Assembly: GCF_035918315.1 (NCBI RefSeq)
Contig: NZ_CP142146.1
Span: 496,001-560,000 of the forward strand
DNA length: 64,000 bases
Source of the DNA: Vagococcus jeotgali
GTDB lineage: Bacteria; Bacillota; Bacilli; Lactobacillales; Vagococcaceae
Direction: 5' to 3'
The translations under genes and the position numbers were made by a program. The notes beneath the pieces were generated by a model that made no database searches, was not told the origin of the DNA, and worked only from the letters and a program-made list of their open reading frames with translations. Shown here piece after piece: positions 27,910 to 38,628 of this stretch. Numbering within the stretch: the first letter of the stretch is position 1; every line of letters starts with the position of its first letter.

Positions 27910-29631
27910 TTAGTTTGTCCATTTAGCTACTTTATCTGGGTTATCTTGTACCCATTTTTTAGCTGCTTGTTCTGGAGATGCACCAGAGTTAATATCAAGC
28001 ATGACGACTTCTAAATCCTCTGGAGTCCAGTGGAATTTTTCTAAAATGGCAAATGCTTCAGGTGAATCTTGTTGTAAATCTTTACGTGTCATTGTATTAA
28101 TCGTTTCTTCCTCACCCATAGTACCTTTTGGATCTTCAAGGTATGTTAAATCATATTTTGAAAACATCCAATGGGGTGTCCAACCTGTAATGACGATGGG
28201 TTCTTCCTTTTTAATCGCTTGATCAAGAGCTACAACCATTGCCCCACTACTTGAAGCATCAAGTGTCCAATCTTTTAAGTTTGGATAGGTTTGAATTGTC
28301 TCCTCAGCAGCATTGACAACACCAGCACCAGGTTCAATTCCGATAATTTTTTGTCCTGCTTGAGTATTTAGATCATCAATTGATTTAATTCCCATATATG
28401 TTGGTACCACAAGTCCTACTCTAGCTCCTGTTAAGTTATCTCCAATTAAATTGATATCATCTTGATACTCTTCTAATTGAGATTGGTGGGTATTAGGAAG
28501 CCATGCAGAGACACTAGCATCTGCTTTACCAGTTGCAAGAGATTGCCACATAATAGCATTATCTAGTGGAGTGATTTCAACGTCATAACCTTGCTCTTTT
28601 AAGACTTCAGCCACTACATGGGTAGAGGCAACTTCTGAGTCCCACTCGACATAAGCAAGGTTGATTGACTTATCTCCTTCTGTATGATTACTAACAGCAG
28701 TGTAAATACCAAAAGCAACTAAAATAGCAACAATGATTGTGATGATAGTAGATTTTTTCATCTTCTTTTTATCATCTTTATCAGAACTATTAGGTTTGTT
28801 TAAATATTGTGTAAATCGGTCAATAATAATCGCTAAAATAACTAGCGCTAATCCACTGACAAATCCATTTCCTACTTGTGCTCTTTGAAGTGCAGACAAT
28901 ACGTCACGACCAAGGCCAGGAGCTCCGATCATAGAAGCAATAACAACCATTGATAGAGCTAACATTGTTGTTTGGTTGATTCCTGCTAAAATAGTACTCT
29001 TCGCTAAAGGAAGTTCTAGTTTAAATAACTTTTGTGAACCTGTACTACCAAAAGAATCAGCAGCTTCAACGAGTTCTTCAGGTACTTGTCTAATTCCTAA
29101 ATTTGTAAATCTCACTGTCGGTGGTAAGGCAAAGATAATAGATGCAAACACACCTGGGACCATTCCAATTCCAAAGAAAGCAACGGCAGGGATTAGATAA
29201 ACAAATCCAGGCATTGTCTGCATGAAATCAAGAATAGGCGTGATAATAGCCTGAGCTTTATCATTTTTAGCCATTAAAATACCAAGAGGCACCCCAATGA
29301 TAATAGATAGTAAACTAGCAATCAGTACAAGGGTAAAGGTACTCATTAAGTTCTCCCATAGACCTTGATTGTAGATAAAGAGTAATCCTAAAAAGGTAAA
29401 AATAGGTAGTCCTTTTTTATGATTACTAATATAATAAGCTACAACGGTAATAACTATAATCAAAATTATAGGTGGAATAACTAAAAATAATGAGGTTAAA
29501 CTATTCATAACCACCTGGCCAATAGTTTGTAAGAATGAAAATAGGCCAGAAAATGTTCTTGTAATCCAATCTGTAATGACTTCTACCCATTGTGCCATAG
29601 GTATTTTTGCAGAAAGTAGTAGGTTAAGCAT
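27910..29631 (-). CDS. opuABC: Glycine betaine ABC transporter, fused permease and substrate-binding protein
   Basis: A 573-residue fusion as in lactococcal OpuABC. The N-terminal half is a permease with about seven to eight membrane segments and the EAA-like loop ([26 protein letters not shown]); the C-terminal half (about 305-573) is an extracellular betaine-binding domain ([18 protein letters not shown]...). Together with OpuAA it imports compatible solutes under osmotic stress. The ATG at 29631 follows GGAGGT; a TTG two codons upstream is less likely. It overlaps the end of opuAA by eight bases. Its stop codon overlaps the right target duplication of the ISL3 element, so the native terminator region is altered. 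Confidence 0.95.
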   Translation of the reverse strand: MLNLLLSAKIPMAQWVEVITDWITRTFSGLFSFLQTIGQVVMNSLTSLFLVIPPIILIIVITVVAYYISNHKKGLPIFTFLGLLFIYNQGLWENLMSTFTLVLIASLLSIIIGVPLGILMAKNDKAQAIITPILDFMQTMPGFVYLIPAVAFFGIGMVPGVFASIIFALPPTVRFTNLGIRQVPEELVEAADSFGSTGSQKLFKLELPLAKSTILAGINQTTMLALSMVVIASMIGAPGLGRDVLSALQRAQVGNGFVSGLALVILAIIIDRFTQYLNKPNSSDKDDKKKMKKSTIITIIVAILVAFGIYTAVSNHTEGDKSINLAYVEWDSEVASTHVVAEVLKEQGYDVEITPLDNAIMWQSLATGKADASVSAWLPNTHQSQLEEYQDDINLIGDNLTGARVGLVVPTYMGIKSIDDLNTQAGQKIIGIEPGAGVVNAAEETIQTYPNLKDWTLDASSSGAMVVALDQAIKKEEPIVITGWTPHWMFSKYDLTYLEDPKGTMGEEETINTMTRKDLQQDSPEAFAILEKFHWTPEDLEVVMLDINSGASPEQAAKKWVQDNPDKVAKWTN

Positions 29632-30841
29632 GTTCAACCACCTCCATATCAGTCGTTGTATCAGCTAAAGCTTCAATGACACTACCTCTAATAATAACTC
29701 CTAATAAACGGTTATTCTTTTCTGGATTAACAACAGCAATTGGAGTTGGTGAATCATAAATTAGCGGTAGAATATCGCTGACTAAAGTATTACTTTCTAC
29801 AGTAATAATATCTGTATCAAGAACATCAGTTAGTGGTTGCTTGTTTTTCCTAGCGATAACAGCATTATCAGCTGTTATAAATCCCTTTAATTCACGTTTT
29901 TTATTAATTGCCATAAGCATACTTACTTCTTCAGTTCGCATGTGTTGTAGAGCAACATTAGGACCATCAATATCAACATTGGTAGTTAGAGCTGGCACCA
30001 TAATATTTTGAGCAGTTAATACTTTCGATCGGTCCACATCTTCAACGAATTCTCTAACATAATCATTGGCTGGATTAGTTAATATTTCCTCTCCAGTTCC
30101 GATTTGCATGATTTTACCATCTTTCATTAGAGCAATGCGATCACCAATACGTAGTGCCTCATTTAAATCATGTGTAATGAAGATAATTGTTTTTTGAACT
30201 TGATCTTGTAACTCAATCAACTCATCTTGCATTTCACGTCTAATTAAAGGATCAAGGGCCGAAAATGCTTCGTCCATTAGTAAAATTTCTGGATCATTGG
30301 CAAGAGCTCTAGCCAGTCCAACACGTTGTTGCATACCACCTGATAGTTGGTCAGGATATTGGTTTTTAAATGTTATTAAACCAGAATTCTTTAGAGCTTT
30401 TTCAGCACGCTTAGTTCGTTCTTCTTTATCCACACCACGTATTTCTAGTCCGTATTCTGTATTTTCTAAAATTGTACGATGTGGAAACAATCCGAAATTT
30501 TGGAAGACCATACTCATCTTTTTACGTCTAACTTCTCGTAATTCTTCCTTATCTAGTTTTGCGATATCTTGTCCATCGATGTAGATGTCACCAGAAGTTG
30601 GTTCAATAATACGGTTAATTAAGCGGATTAAAGTTGATTTTCCACTACCTGATAATCCCATGATTACGAAAATTTCTCCTTCATTGACCTCGAAATTAAC
30701 ATCATAAACCCCAACTGTTGCTCCAGTTGCCTCTACAATTTCTAACTTAGATTTCTTTTCTTTGACCATCTTTAAAGCTTGTTGTTGTTGTGGTTTTTTT
30801 CCAAAAATTTTGGTTAAATTTTTAACTTTGACTTTCGTCAT
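29624..30841 (-). CDS. opuAA: Glycine betaine ABC transporter ATPase with CBS domains
   Basis: A 405-residue ATPase of the OpuA/ProV type: an N-terminal extension, Walker [10 protein letters not shown], signature SGGMQQR, Walker [14 protein letters not shown], and two C-terminal CBS domains (about 275-400: [14 protein letters not shown]... and [13 protein letters not shown]...) that sense ionic strength or c-di-AMP in this family. The ATG at 30841 follows GAGGAG; an earlier in-frame codon at 30856 is not used. First gene of the operon, controlled from the BusR-type operator just upstream. Confidence 0.95.
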   Translation of the reverse strand: MTKVKVKNLTKIFGKKPQQQQALKMVKEKKSKLEIVEATGATVGVYDVNFEVNEGEIFVIMGLSGSGKSTLIRLINRIIEPTSGDIYIDGQDIAKLDKEELREVRRKKMSMVFQNFGLFPHRTILENTEYGLEIRGVDKEERTKRAEKALKNSGLITFKNQYPDQLSGGMQQRVGLARALANDPEILLMDEAFSALDPLIRREMQDELIELQDQVQKTIIFITHDLNEALRIGDRIALMKDGKIMQIGTGEEILTNPANDYVREFVEDVDRSKVLTAQNIMVPALTTNVDIDGPNVALQHMRTEEVSMLMAINKKRELKGFITADNAVIARKNKQPLTDVLDTDIITVESNTLVSDILPLIYDSPTPIAVVNPEKNNRLLGVIIRGSVIEALADTTTDMEVVEHA

Positions 30842-30881
30842 AAAATAACTCCTCATAACTTGATTTTTTTCAATTAAGAAA

Positions 30882-30924
30882 AAGTGACCATTCTACCGTA
30901 CACTATGGTGGTCACTTATGTCAA
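30882..30924 (-). promoter_or_regulatory. BusR-type bipartite operator at the opuA promoter
   Basis: AAGTGACCA (30882-30890) and TGGTCACTT (30909-30917) form a perfect 9-bp inverted repeat; counted as GTGAC to GTCAC the gap is 22 bp. A minus-strand -35 TTGACA lies next to it at 30919-30924, so a bound repressor would cover the promoter. It lies between opuAA and busR. Confidence 0.75.
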
Positions 30925-30976
30925 AATAAAAGATTGACTAAGTTCCTAGTGAAAACGTCGTCAACCTTGCTAAGTG

Positions 30977-31621
30977 CTATGCTATGGTAGGATAAAAAAA
31001 GTTTGTGAGTCTTTGTTTGGCAAACTCATCTCCAATAAAGAAAAGAGTATCCATCTCATTAATTACAGCATATGGTCCAGGAGAAATTAACAAATCTTCT
31101 CCCCTTAAAATAGCGATAATAGTGGCTGATGTTTCTTGCCATATATTGAGGCTTTGGATTGTTTCACCCAAGTGTAGAGATTGTTTAGTTAAAAGAAGTT
31201 CAGATGGAAGCAAAGGATTTATTTGATTTAATTGCTTTGTTTGGGCAACTAGTAGCTGTGTTAGACTCGCTAAATTTTCTAATTCTTCTTGTTGTTTTAT
31301 AATACTTTTTAAAACATCTGTTTTTATTTCTTGTATATTTCGAACGTTTTCGTATTGTGTTAGAAATGCTTTAGCCTTTTCTTTAGAGGAGGTAGTAACA
31401 CCACTACCATGCTTGGCTTCCATAATTCCTAAGTCTACTAATACGTTAACAGCTTTTCTAGCAGTCTCAGGTGAGACACTAAATGTATTAGCTAAGGTTG
31501 ATCTGGCATGGACTTTTTGTCCTACAGGGTATTGATTAGATACAATTCTTTCGGCAATACTAATGGCAACTTGCTGGTACTTAGGTAAGATGTCTTTTTT
31601 AGAGTTTCCCATAATTATCAC
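30977..31621 (-). CDS. busR: BusR, c-di-AMP-responsive repressor of opuA
   Basis: A 214-residue protein: GntR winged helix (about 10-78: ISIAERIVSNQYPVGQKVHARSTLANTF in part), a central coiled coil (about 90-135: KSIIKQQEELENLASLTQLL), and a C-terminal RCK_C/TrkA-C domain (about 138-210). This is the BusR architecture; family members bind c-di-AMP and repress betaine transporter genes. It lies just upstream of opuAA in the same direction, with the operator between. GTG at 31621 has AAAGGA five bases before it; ATG three codons on is an alternative. Confidence 0.92.
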   Translation of the reverse strand: MIIMGNSKKDILPKYQQVAISIAERIVSNQYPVGQKVHARSTLANTFSVSPETARKAVNVLVDLGIMEAKHGSGVTTSSKEKAKAFLTQYENVRNIQEIKTDVLKSIIKQQEELENLASLTQLLVAQTKQLNQINPLLPSELLLTKQSLHLGETIQSLNIWQETSATIIAILRGEDLLISPGPYAVINEMDTLFFIGDEFAKQRLTNFFYPTIA

Positions 31622-31813
31622 ATTAATCCTTTAGTTTTTTATTATTTGTTTTTATATTATCCGATTTTTTGAAAATCGTAAATCTTTTTAACCCAGTCTT
31701 ATGTTGTCTTCCTACTATATGTTGTCTGACTTGTGTTGATAAAAAAATGATGATATGGTAAAGGTCTAGTAAAAGTGAATAATCGAACACGTTTTTAGAA
31801 AGGGTCGATAAAG

Positions 31814-33964
31814 ATGTCAAATGACACGAAACAATTAGAGGAAAATTATTTAAACAGTACATATAAACAACTCAGTGAAACGAAAACATACTTGGATAAT
31901 TGGTTAAGAGAAATGAAATCTGATGGACAATCTATCATGAAGCATATTACTGAAGATATTAAGATGAATGTGGATGGTATCGCAGACAAATTAGATTCAT
32001 TTAGTCAAGTCGAGATGAAAAATAGAGAGATAGATCAATTGAATATCAAAATTAAAAACGGTGAAGTCACACTTGATAAAGTTAACCGATTACTAGAATC
32101 CCCGTATTTTGGTAAAGTTGTGGTTGATTTTTTAGATGACGAGCCGGTTGAGCCATTTTATATTGGTATGCATGGTTTTGCTAACCAAGAAAATATAAAC
32201 TTGATTTATGATTGGCGCTCACCCATTGCAGAGCTGTTCTATAACAACGAATTAGGGAAATCATCATACAACGTCCGTGGTGAAGAGATTAAAACATCAA
32301 TTGAAGAAAGAAGACAATTTGTTATTGAGCAAAGTAAATTAATTACTTACTTTGATACGATGATTTCAATTCAAGATGATGTGCTACTAGATGCCTTGGC
32401 TAGTGACGATACCAATCGTATGAAAGATATCACAGCAACTATTCAAAAAGAACAAAATGTGGTAATCAGAGATATACATCATGATTATATTTTAGTTAAT
32501 GGTGTAGCAGGAAGTGGTAAGACTTCGGCAATTATGCAGCGAATTGCTTATTTACTTTATACTTTTCAAGAAAGTATTACTTCTGAAAATGTACTAATCC
32601 TATCCCCAAATAAAGCCTTTATTCAATATGTATCAGATGTATTACCAGCTCTAGGAGAGAAAAACCCAAGGAATATGACTATGTTACAGTTTATCCAAGC
32701 TTATCTAGGAAGAGCGATTGAATCAGAGACAAACTATTTTAACCGGATTGCCTCTAGTCATGTATCTAGTGAGAACGATATTTTAAGAACAAAGGAGTAT
32801 GTAGGATTTATTAAGGAGAAAGCTCATCATGTTTTTGATGAGACCTCATTATTTAAAGCGATTATGTACCGTGAACAACCTATTATCTCTCAAAAAATGC
32901 TGATTGATTTATTTAATGATACACCAAAAGAATTACCTCATGCTGATCGTATCCAAGGAACGAAACAAAAATTACAAAGTTATTGGGAACGCAAGTTATT
33001 ACATCAGTCAAAATCAAAACGTCTCCACGATGAAGTGACGAATTTAACTGAAGACCAACAAGAAAAATATTTTGGTCATTTAATTCAAAATGATTCAGAA
33101 AAAAGTTTGACGAAATATGCTGAACAGCTATTACGTAAAAAATATAAAAAAGTAACTAGACAAATTAATCAGTATAGATGGTTGAATCAAGACGTATTGT
33201 TTAATAGTTTATTTGAGATGTATACAGGTAAAAGTTATCAAGGTGATTTAAGACCACCTAACTTAGATGAAGCCGTGATTCAAGTGCTGATTAATCATTT
33301 ATTTATTGAAAAATTAACTATGCCGAAAATGAAGTTTGTTTTAGTTGATGAAGTTCAAGATTACACTGAGGCACAGTTAGAATTATTGCTTCTTTTATAT
33401 CCAAATAGTGAATTTACTATGGTAGGAGATGAGAATCAAGCAATTTTCAATACAAATGTGTCCTTTGAAACAATTAATCAAATTTTTGCTCAAAGACAAA
33501 AGCAAATTAAAAATTATAATTTACTAACAAGCTATCGTTCAACAGGTGCTATTACAGAGGTATTTAATCAATTAGCTATGAATGGTAGTGCTGATATTGT
33601 ACCAGTTCGTCCAACTGGAGATACTCCTAAAGTTGTGTCGTACAAAGATGAGGAAGAGTTACTAAAAACAACTCAAAGTATTTTGGCTAGTTTAAACGGA
33701 GAAGAGCTGAGCGTTCTAGTTAAAACTGAAAAAGATGTGTTTTATTTGCAACAGTTATTTAAAGGAATAGAAGCTATTCAAGTTCTAAGTATCAATTTAG
33801 CTAAAGGCTTAGAGTTTGATAATGTACTTGTTTTAAATGTGACAGAAGAGATGTACCATACTGCTCGTGACAAGAAAATTTTATACACAGCTTTTTCTAG
33901 AGCAATGTCACGTTTGTTTATTGGATATAAAAATGAAAGAAGTTCATTGATTGACTTTTTATAA
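31814..33964 (+). CDS. helD: HelD, RNA polymerase recycling motor (UvrD-like)
   Basis: A 716-residue superfamily 1 helicase-like ATPase that releases stalled RNA polymerase in Gram-positive bacteria. N-terminal coiled-coil arm (about 1-95), Walker A GVAGSGKT (230-237), Walker B FVLVDEVQD, motif III VGDENQAIF, motif IV SYRSTG, and C-terminal motif VI YTAFSRAMSRLFIG. Length and N-terminal arm separate it from PcrA/UvrD. AAAGGG lies about ten bases before the ATG. Divergent from busR. Confidence 0.93.
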   Translation: MSNDTKQLEENYLNSTYKQLSETKTYLDNWLREMKSDGQSIMKHITEDIKMNVDGIADKLDSFSQVEMKNREIDQLNIKIKNGEVTLDKVNRLLESPYFGKVVVDFLDDEPVEPFYIGMHGFANQENINLIYDWRSPIAELFYNNELGKSSYNVRGEEIKTSIEERRQFVIEQSKLITYFDTMISIQDDVLLDALASDDTNRMKDITATIQKEQNVVIRDIHHDYILVNGVAGSGKTSAIMQRIAYLLYTFQESITSENVLILSPNKAFIQYVSDVLPALGEKNPRNMTMLQFIQAYLGRAIESETNYFNRIASSHVSSENDILRTKEYVGFIKEKAHHVFDETSLFKAIMYREQPIISQKMLIDLFNDTPKELPHADRIQGTKQKLQSYWERKLLHQSKSKRLHDEVTNLTEDQQEKYFGHLIQNDSEKSLTKYAEQLLRKKYKKVTRQINQYRWLNQDVLFNSLFEMYTGKSYQGDLRPPNLDEAVIQVLINHLFIEKLTMPKMKFVLVDEVQDYTEAQLELLLLLYPNSEFTMVGDENQAIFNTNVSFETINQIFAQRQKQIKNYNLLTSYRSTGAITEVFNQLAMNGSADIVPVRPTGDTPKVVSYKDEEELLKTTQSILASLNGEELSVLVKTEKDVFYLQQLFKGIEAIQVLSINLAKGLEFDNVLVLNVTEEMYHTARDKKILYTAFSRAMSRLFIGYKNERSSLIDFL

Positions 33965-34003
33965 AAGTCAATCAATAGTTAAAAAGGATGTATTGGAGGA
34001 AAT

Positions 34004-34672
34004 ATGATTAAAAATCAACAACATATTACGATATTAAAGGCTGTTATGACATTAACGACAGGTTTAGTAATAGGATATTTAGATTGTTATACATTTATAC
34101 GTTATGATAATAATATAATTAGTGCTCAAACAGGAAATTTTGTTGTTTTAGGTGTTAAGTTAGCAGCATGGGATGTCGTAGGCATCCTTGAAAATTTAAT
34201 TTTAATTGCAGGGTTTTGCATTGGAACGATGGTTGCGTTTTATTGCATTGGAAAAACTTATTTAGTTTATAGAGATTTATTATATAGGTGGACGATGTTT
34301 GTTGGTATTTTACTACTAACTCAGTTCTTTTTACATGATGAGAACATGGTTCTTTTCCTACTTAGTTTGTTATCTGGTGTGGGATTGTCTTTCTTTAGAG
34401 ATATAGGTAGTGTTTCGTTAAATAGTACCATAATGACAGGTAACTTTAGAATGCTCTACATAAATTTTGTTGACCGGTTTATTTTTAAAAACAAGGCAGC
34501 AAAGGTGATGCCTTATGTTAGTATTGCTTTAGTATTCTTAATTGGGGCATTTGTAAGTAGGAAATTAATGTGGCTATCTTTACTTGCTCATTATCAGCTG
34601 ATAGTAGCTGTCTCATTAATACCTTATATTTTTATATTTATTTATAGAAAAAAAGAAAGAACAGCTAATTAA
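34004..34672 (+). CDS. YoaK-family (DUF1275) membrane protein
   Basis: A 222-residue protein with six predicted membrane segments. The start TTGLVIGYLDCYTF and SAQTGNFVVLGVKL are the DUF1275 signature (GxxDAxxF...TGN). Function not established for the family. It starts 40 bases after helD with a GGAGG site, so the two may share a transcript. Confidence 0.85.
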   Translation: MIKNQQHITILKAVMTLTTGLVIGYLDCYTFIRYDNNIISAQTGNFVVLGVKLAAWDVVGILENLILIAGFCIGTMVAFYCIGKTYLVYRDLLYRWTMFVGILLLTQFFLHDENMVLFLLSLLSGVGLSFFRDIGSVSLNSTIMTGNFRMLYINFVDRFIFKNKAAKVMPYVSIALVFLIGAFVSRKLMWLSLLAHYQLIVAVSLIPYIFIFIYRKKERTAN

Positions 34673-34697
34673 TTTTAGTTGTTTTTTTTTAAGTTAA

Positions 34698-34720
34698 CTG
34701 TATATAGTATATATATACAG
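34698..34720 (+). promoter_or_regulatory. Palindromic operator before the GntR-type pseudogene
   Basis: CTGTATATA (34698-34706) and TATATACAG (34712-34720) form a perfect 9-bp inverted repeat with a 5-base spacer. It lies 25 bases before the regulator's start, where YtrA-type GntR repressors usually bind. TA-richness also suits a -10 region. Confidence 0.65.
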
Positions 34721-34752
34721 AAAGTTAAGTAGTTAGGAGGCATTATGGAGAT

Positions 34753-36080
34753 GATAGGGTAAAATATTTTGTGTAAATAGAAATTTAGGGTAGAAAAAGA
34801 GAAAGTCCATTCTGTAAAATTAAAGTTACGACACAGAAATTTTATAGGAGGACTTTCTCATGACTCATTTTACTACAGAAATAATGGAAACACTAATTAA
34901 TAAAGGTGATTTAGATGATTTATTTCGTCGTCATTTAGAACTCGCTATCAACTCATTATTACAGGCTGAATTAACAGCGTTTCTTGACTACGAAAAGTAT
35001 GATAGAGCTGGATTTAATTCAGGTAATTCCCGCAATGGGAATTACTCACGTTCATTTAAAACAGAATATGGAGAATTAAATTTGGTGATTCCTAGAGATA
35101 GAAATGGAGAATTTTCCCAACAAACATTACCAGCCTATAAAAGAACCAATGATTCCTTAGAAACTACTATTATTCAGCTATTTAAAAAAGGGATCACTAT
35201 GTCTGAAATCTCTGATCTAATTGAAAAAATGTATGGTCATTATTACACACCACAAACTATTTCAAACATGAGTAAAATCGTATCTGAAGATGTTTTGGCT
35301 TTTAAAGAAAGAACTTTAGAAGCTAAATACTCAGTCATTTTTATGGATGCTACTCATATTCCTTTAAAGAGACAAACCGTATCAAAAGAAGCCGTTTATA
35401 TTGTGATAGGCATTCGATTGGATGGAACCAAAGAGGTTCTAGGATTTACTATTGCTCCAACCGAATCTGCTTATGTTTGGAAAGAGATACTTCAAGATTT
35501 AAAAGATCGTGGTTTAGAAGAGGTTTTATTAGTTGTAACTGATGGTTTAAGTGGTATTCACGATAGTATCCATAGTGTCTATCCAAATGCTCAATTTCAA
35601 CAATGTTGTGTCCATATCTCTAGAAATATTGCTCATAAGGTTCGTGTTAGTGATCGACAAGAAGTCTGTAATGATTTCAAATTGGTTTATCAAGCAGCTT
35701 CAAAAGAAGAAGCTATGAATCAAATAAGTTTTATGATAGATAAATGGAAAAAGCAGTATCCACGAGTAGTTAAATTACTCTTGAATCCTGCTATATTAAC
35801 TTTCTATAACTTCCCACCATCAATCAGAAGAACTATCTACTCAACTAACTTGATTGAGGGATTTAATAAACAGTTAAAAAAATATACAAAGAGAAAAGAA
35901 CAATTTCCTAATGAAGAATCTCTGGAGAGATTCCTTGTTTCTCAGTTCAATGAATATAACCAAAAATTTTTAGGCAGAGTACATAAAGGATTTAAGGAAA
36001 TACAAGATACATTAGAATCAATGTTTTAACTTAAAAAAATGGAATGGATTTTCCATTTACACATAATTCTTGACGCAACC
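34753..36080 (+). mobile_element. IS256-family insertion sequence, copy 1
   Basis: A 1328-bp element with imperfect 26-bp ends (GATAGGGTAAAATATTTTG and, on the other strand, GGTTGCGTCAAGAATTATG), both leading into GTGTAAAT. It is flanked by a perfect 8-bp duplication ATGGAGAT (34745-34752 and 36081-36088). It breaks the GntR-type gene at codon 3. Confidence 0.95.
34860..36029 (+). CDS. IS256-family transposase, copy 1
   Basis: A 389-residue mutator-type transposase, intact. DDE domain landmarks: FMDATHIPLKRQ (first Asp), VTDGLSGIHDSI (second Asp) and STNLIEGFNKQLKK (Glu); the CCVHISRN motif is typical of the family. AGGAGG precedes the ATG. Identical in sequence to the copy at 48112-49281. 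Confidence 0.96.
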   Translation: MTHFTTEIMETLINKGDLDDLFRRHLELAINSLLQAELTAFLDYEKYDRAGFNSGNSRNGNYSRSFKTEYGELNLVIPRDRNGEFSQQTLPAYKRTNDSLETTIIQLFKKGITMSEISDLIEKMYGHYYTPQTISNMSKIVSEDVLAFKERTLEAKYSVIFMDATHIPLKRQTVSKEAVYIVIGIRLDGTKEVLGFTIAPTESAYVWKEILQDLKDRGLEEVLLVVTDGLSGIHDSIHSVYPNAQFQQCCVHISRNIAHKVRVSDRQEVCNDFKLVYQAASKEEAMNQISFMIDKWKKQYPRVVKLLLNPAILTFYNFPPSIRRTIYSTNLIEGFNKQLKKYTKRKEQFPNEESLERFLVSQFNEYNQKFLGRVHKGFKEIQDTLESMF

Positions 36081-36819
36081 ATGGAGATTATCATAGAAAA
36101 GAGTTTAGTTCCTATTTATGAGCAGATATATATACAAATTAAGTAGCAAATTATTAAAGGGGACATTCTCTCAGAAAGTGAACTTCCCTCGATTAGAGGT
36201 TTAGCTAAGTCCATTGGTGTCAGTGTTATTACAGTAAAAAAAGCTTACAAATTACTTCTACAAGATGACTTAGTAACAAGCGTTCCTATTTCAAAACGTA
36301 GTTATGTTTTGAGCCGCTATATGACAGGTGGGATACTCATTATTATTGGTATCATACCTACTTTGCTGATCTTTTTATTAAAATATATATTTGGTCAAAG
36401 AGTTGTGCCATCATTTGTGATAGAAGGGATTAGTTTAGCTGTTTTACTTAGTCTAATCGTTTTAGCGATTGCTATTCCTTTATTTTACAAATATTCACCT
36501 GAAGTAGCTAGAACGTATTTTCTAATTGGTATTTTTATTGTTGGGTTTGGTTTACCTTTTCTTTTTAGTCAATTAAACTTATCTATTCATTTATCTTTAG
36601 TTAATCTATTTATTTTTCTGATTGTGATTGCTATAGTAGCTTTATTATTATCAATTAAGATATTCTCTAAAAAAATACTGTTAAATTAACCAAAATTTAT
36701 AAAAACAAACCTTTTTATAATTTCGGATTTAACGACTAAAAAGAATTAATTAAAGAGAAAAAAGGGTGTAGAGTAATAGGTGGATATATAATAAAAATAT
36801 TTCAAATGGGGGCAACATT

Positions 36820-38595
36820 ATGTATAGAAGTAATGGAAACTATGAAGCATTTGCAAGACCGGTGAAACCAGAAAGAACAGATAAAATTTCAAACGTTTAT
36901 TTAGTTGGTTCAGGACTAGCATCATTAGCCACTGCAGCCTTTTTAATTCGAGATGGACAAGTTCCTGGTAACAGAATTACTATTTTAGAAGAACTAGCAA
37001 TTGCTGGTGGATCTTTAGATGGTCTTGATAAACCTGAGTATGGTTTTGTTATTCGCGGGGGACGTGAGATGGAGAGCCATTTCGAATGTCTATGGGACCT
37101 ATACCGTTCAATTCCTTCACTAGAAATTGAAGATGCATCTGTATTAGATGAGTTTTACTGGTTAAATAAAGAAGATCCAAATTCTTCTCATTGCCGTATT
37201 ATTCATGAACAAGGTAAACAATTACCAACAGATGGTGAGTTTTTATTATCGGAGCAAGCAATTAAAGAAATTATGAATTTATGTATGATGCAAGAAGATG
37301 AGTTACAAGACAAACGTATTGATGAAGTCTTTACAGACGATTTCTTTGCATCTAATTTCTGGACGTACTGGTGTACTATGTTTGCCTTTGAAAACTGGCA
37401 TTCAGCTATGGAGATGCGTCGCTATCTAATGCGTTTTGTTCACGCTATTGATGGACTAGCAGATTTCTCTGCATTGAAATTTACTAAATATAATCAATAC
37501 GAATCATTAGTATTACCACTAGTTAAATATTTACATGATAAAGGTGTTCAAATTCAATATGATACAAAAGTTAAAAATGTGATTATTGAATCTGAAGATG
37601 GTGAAAAAGTAGCGAAAGAACTTCAATTAGTAGTTGAGGGACAAGATTCAGTTGTTGAATTACAAGAAGATGACTTAGTTTTCATCACAAATGGTTCTAT
37701 TACTGAAAGTTCTACTTATGGTCACCAAAACCAATCAGCACCTGTGTCTAAAGAGTTAGGTGGTAGCTGGAACTTATGGAAAAACTTATCAGAACAAGAC
37801 CCAGCATTTGGTCGTCCTGAGAAATTCTGTGAAAATCTTCCAGATGAAAGCTGGTTTGTATCAGCAACAATCACAACATTAGATGATAAAATTGCACCAT
37901 ACATTGAAAAAATTAGTAAACGTGATCCATACGCTGGTAAAGTTGTAACTGGTGGTATCGTATATGCTCAAGACTCTAACTGGAGACAAAGTTATACAAT
38001 TAACCGTCAACCTCACTTTAAACTACAACCTAAAGATGAGTTAGTTATTTGGTTCTATGCTCTATCTTCTAACAAAGATGGTAACTATGTTAACAAACCA
38101 ATCGTTGAGTGTACAGGTGAAGAGATTGCTAAAGAATGGTTATATCATATTGGTGTACCAGTTGATCAAATTGATGATTTAGCTAAAAACTCTGTAAGTG
38201 TGGTACCTGTTTATATGCCGTTTATTACCTCTTACTTTATGCCACGTGCAAATGGTGACCGTCCATTAGTTGTTCCAGAAGGTGCTAAAAACTTTGCCTT
38301 TATAGGTAACTTTGCTGAAACTGAGCGTGATACAGTATTCACTACTGAATATTCAGTAAGAACTGCTATGGAAGCTGTTTATACATTATTAGATGTAGAC
38401 CGTGGTGTACCAGAAGTATTCGCTTCAGCTTATGATATTCGTGAGCTACTAAAAGCAGCATACTGGATGAATGATAAAAAAGGTTTGAAAGATATTAAAG
38501 TACCTTGGACAACTCGCATGATTGAAAAATATGAGTTGAAAAAATACGAAGGAACATTTGCAGAACAACTATTAGAAGAAAATCATTTAATTTAA
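36820..38595 (+). CDS. ohyA: Oleate hydratase (myosin-cross-reactive antigen family)
   Basis: FAD enzyme that adds water to the 9-double bond of oleic and related acids to give 10-hydroxy acids, a known means of detoxifying host or milk fatty acids. The 591-residue product has the FAD motif [16 protein letters not shown] (about 27-42), the GGSLDG and [12 protein letters not shown] lid region, and the C-terminal [26 protein letters not shown] block, all hallmarks of the family. Length is standard. A TATAAT lies at 36787-36792 without a clear -35. Its native terminator is split by the downstream ISL3 element. Confidence 0.96.
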   Translation: MYRSNGNYEAFARPVKPERTDKISNVYLVGSGLASLATAAFLIRDGQVPGNRITILEELAIAGGSLDGLDKPEYGFVIRGGREMESHFECLWDLYRSIPSLEIEDASVLDEFYWLNKEDPNSSHCRIIHEQGKQLPTDGEFLLSEQAIKEIMNLCMMQEDELQDKRIDEVFTDDFFASNFWTYWCTMFAFENWHSAMEMRRYLMRFVHAIDGLADFSALKFTKYNQYESLVLPLVKYLHDKGVQIQYDTKVKNVIIESEDGEKVAKELQLVVEGQDSVVELQEDDLVFITNGSITESSTYGHQNQSAPVSKELGGSWNLWKNLSEQDPAFGRPEKFCENLPDESWFVSATITTLDDKIAPYIEKISKRDPYAGKVVTGGIVYAQDSNWRQSYTINRQPHFKLQPKDELVIWFYALSSNKDGNYVNKPIVECTGEEIAKEWLYHIGVPVDQIDDLAKNSVSVVPVYMPFITSYFMPRANGDRPLVVPEGAKNFAFIGNFAETERDTVFTTEYSVRTAMEAVYTLLDVDRGVPEVFASAYDIRELLKAAYWMNDKKGLKDIKVPWTTRMIEKYELKKYEGTFAEQLLEENHLI

Positions 38596-38628
38596 TTAAA
38601 AATGGTGAATATAAAAGCTAGAAAATTG

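Larger units (their letters stand above)
34745..36689 (+). pseudogene. GntR (YtrA-type) regulator fused to a membrane domain, interrupted by IS256
   Basis: The gene begins ATGGAGAT at 34745 after AGGAGG; IS256 is inserted after these eight bases, which are repeated at 36081. From 36081 the frame reads MEIIIEKSLVPIYEQIYIQIK, a TAG stop, then a normal winged-helix (IIKGDILSESELPSIRGLAKS..., VITVKKAYKLLLQD). It continues in frame, with no normal C-terminal part, into a membrane region of four segments (36309-36689). So the gene carries both an insertion and a nonsense codon. The HTH-to-membrane fusion may be ancestral or the product of an internal deletion. The last 126 codons form an open frame that could be expressed alone but has no ribosome binding site. 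Confidence 0.85.
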
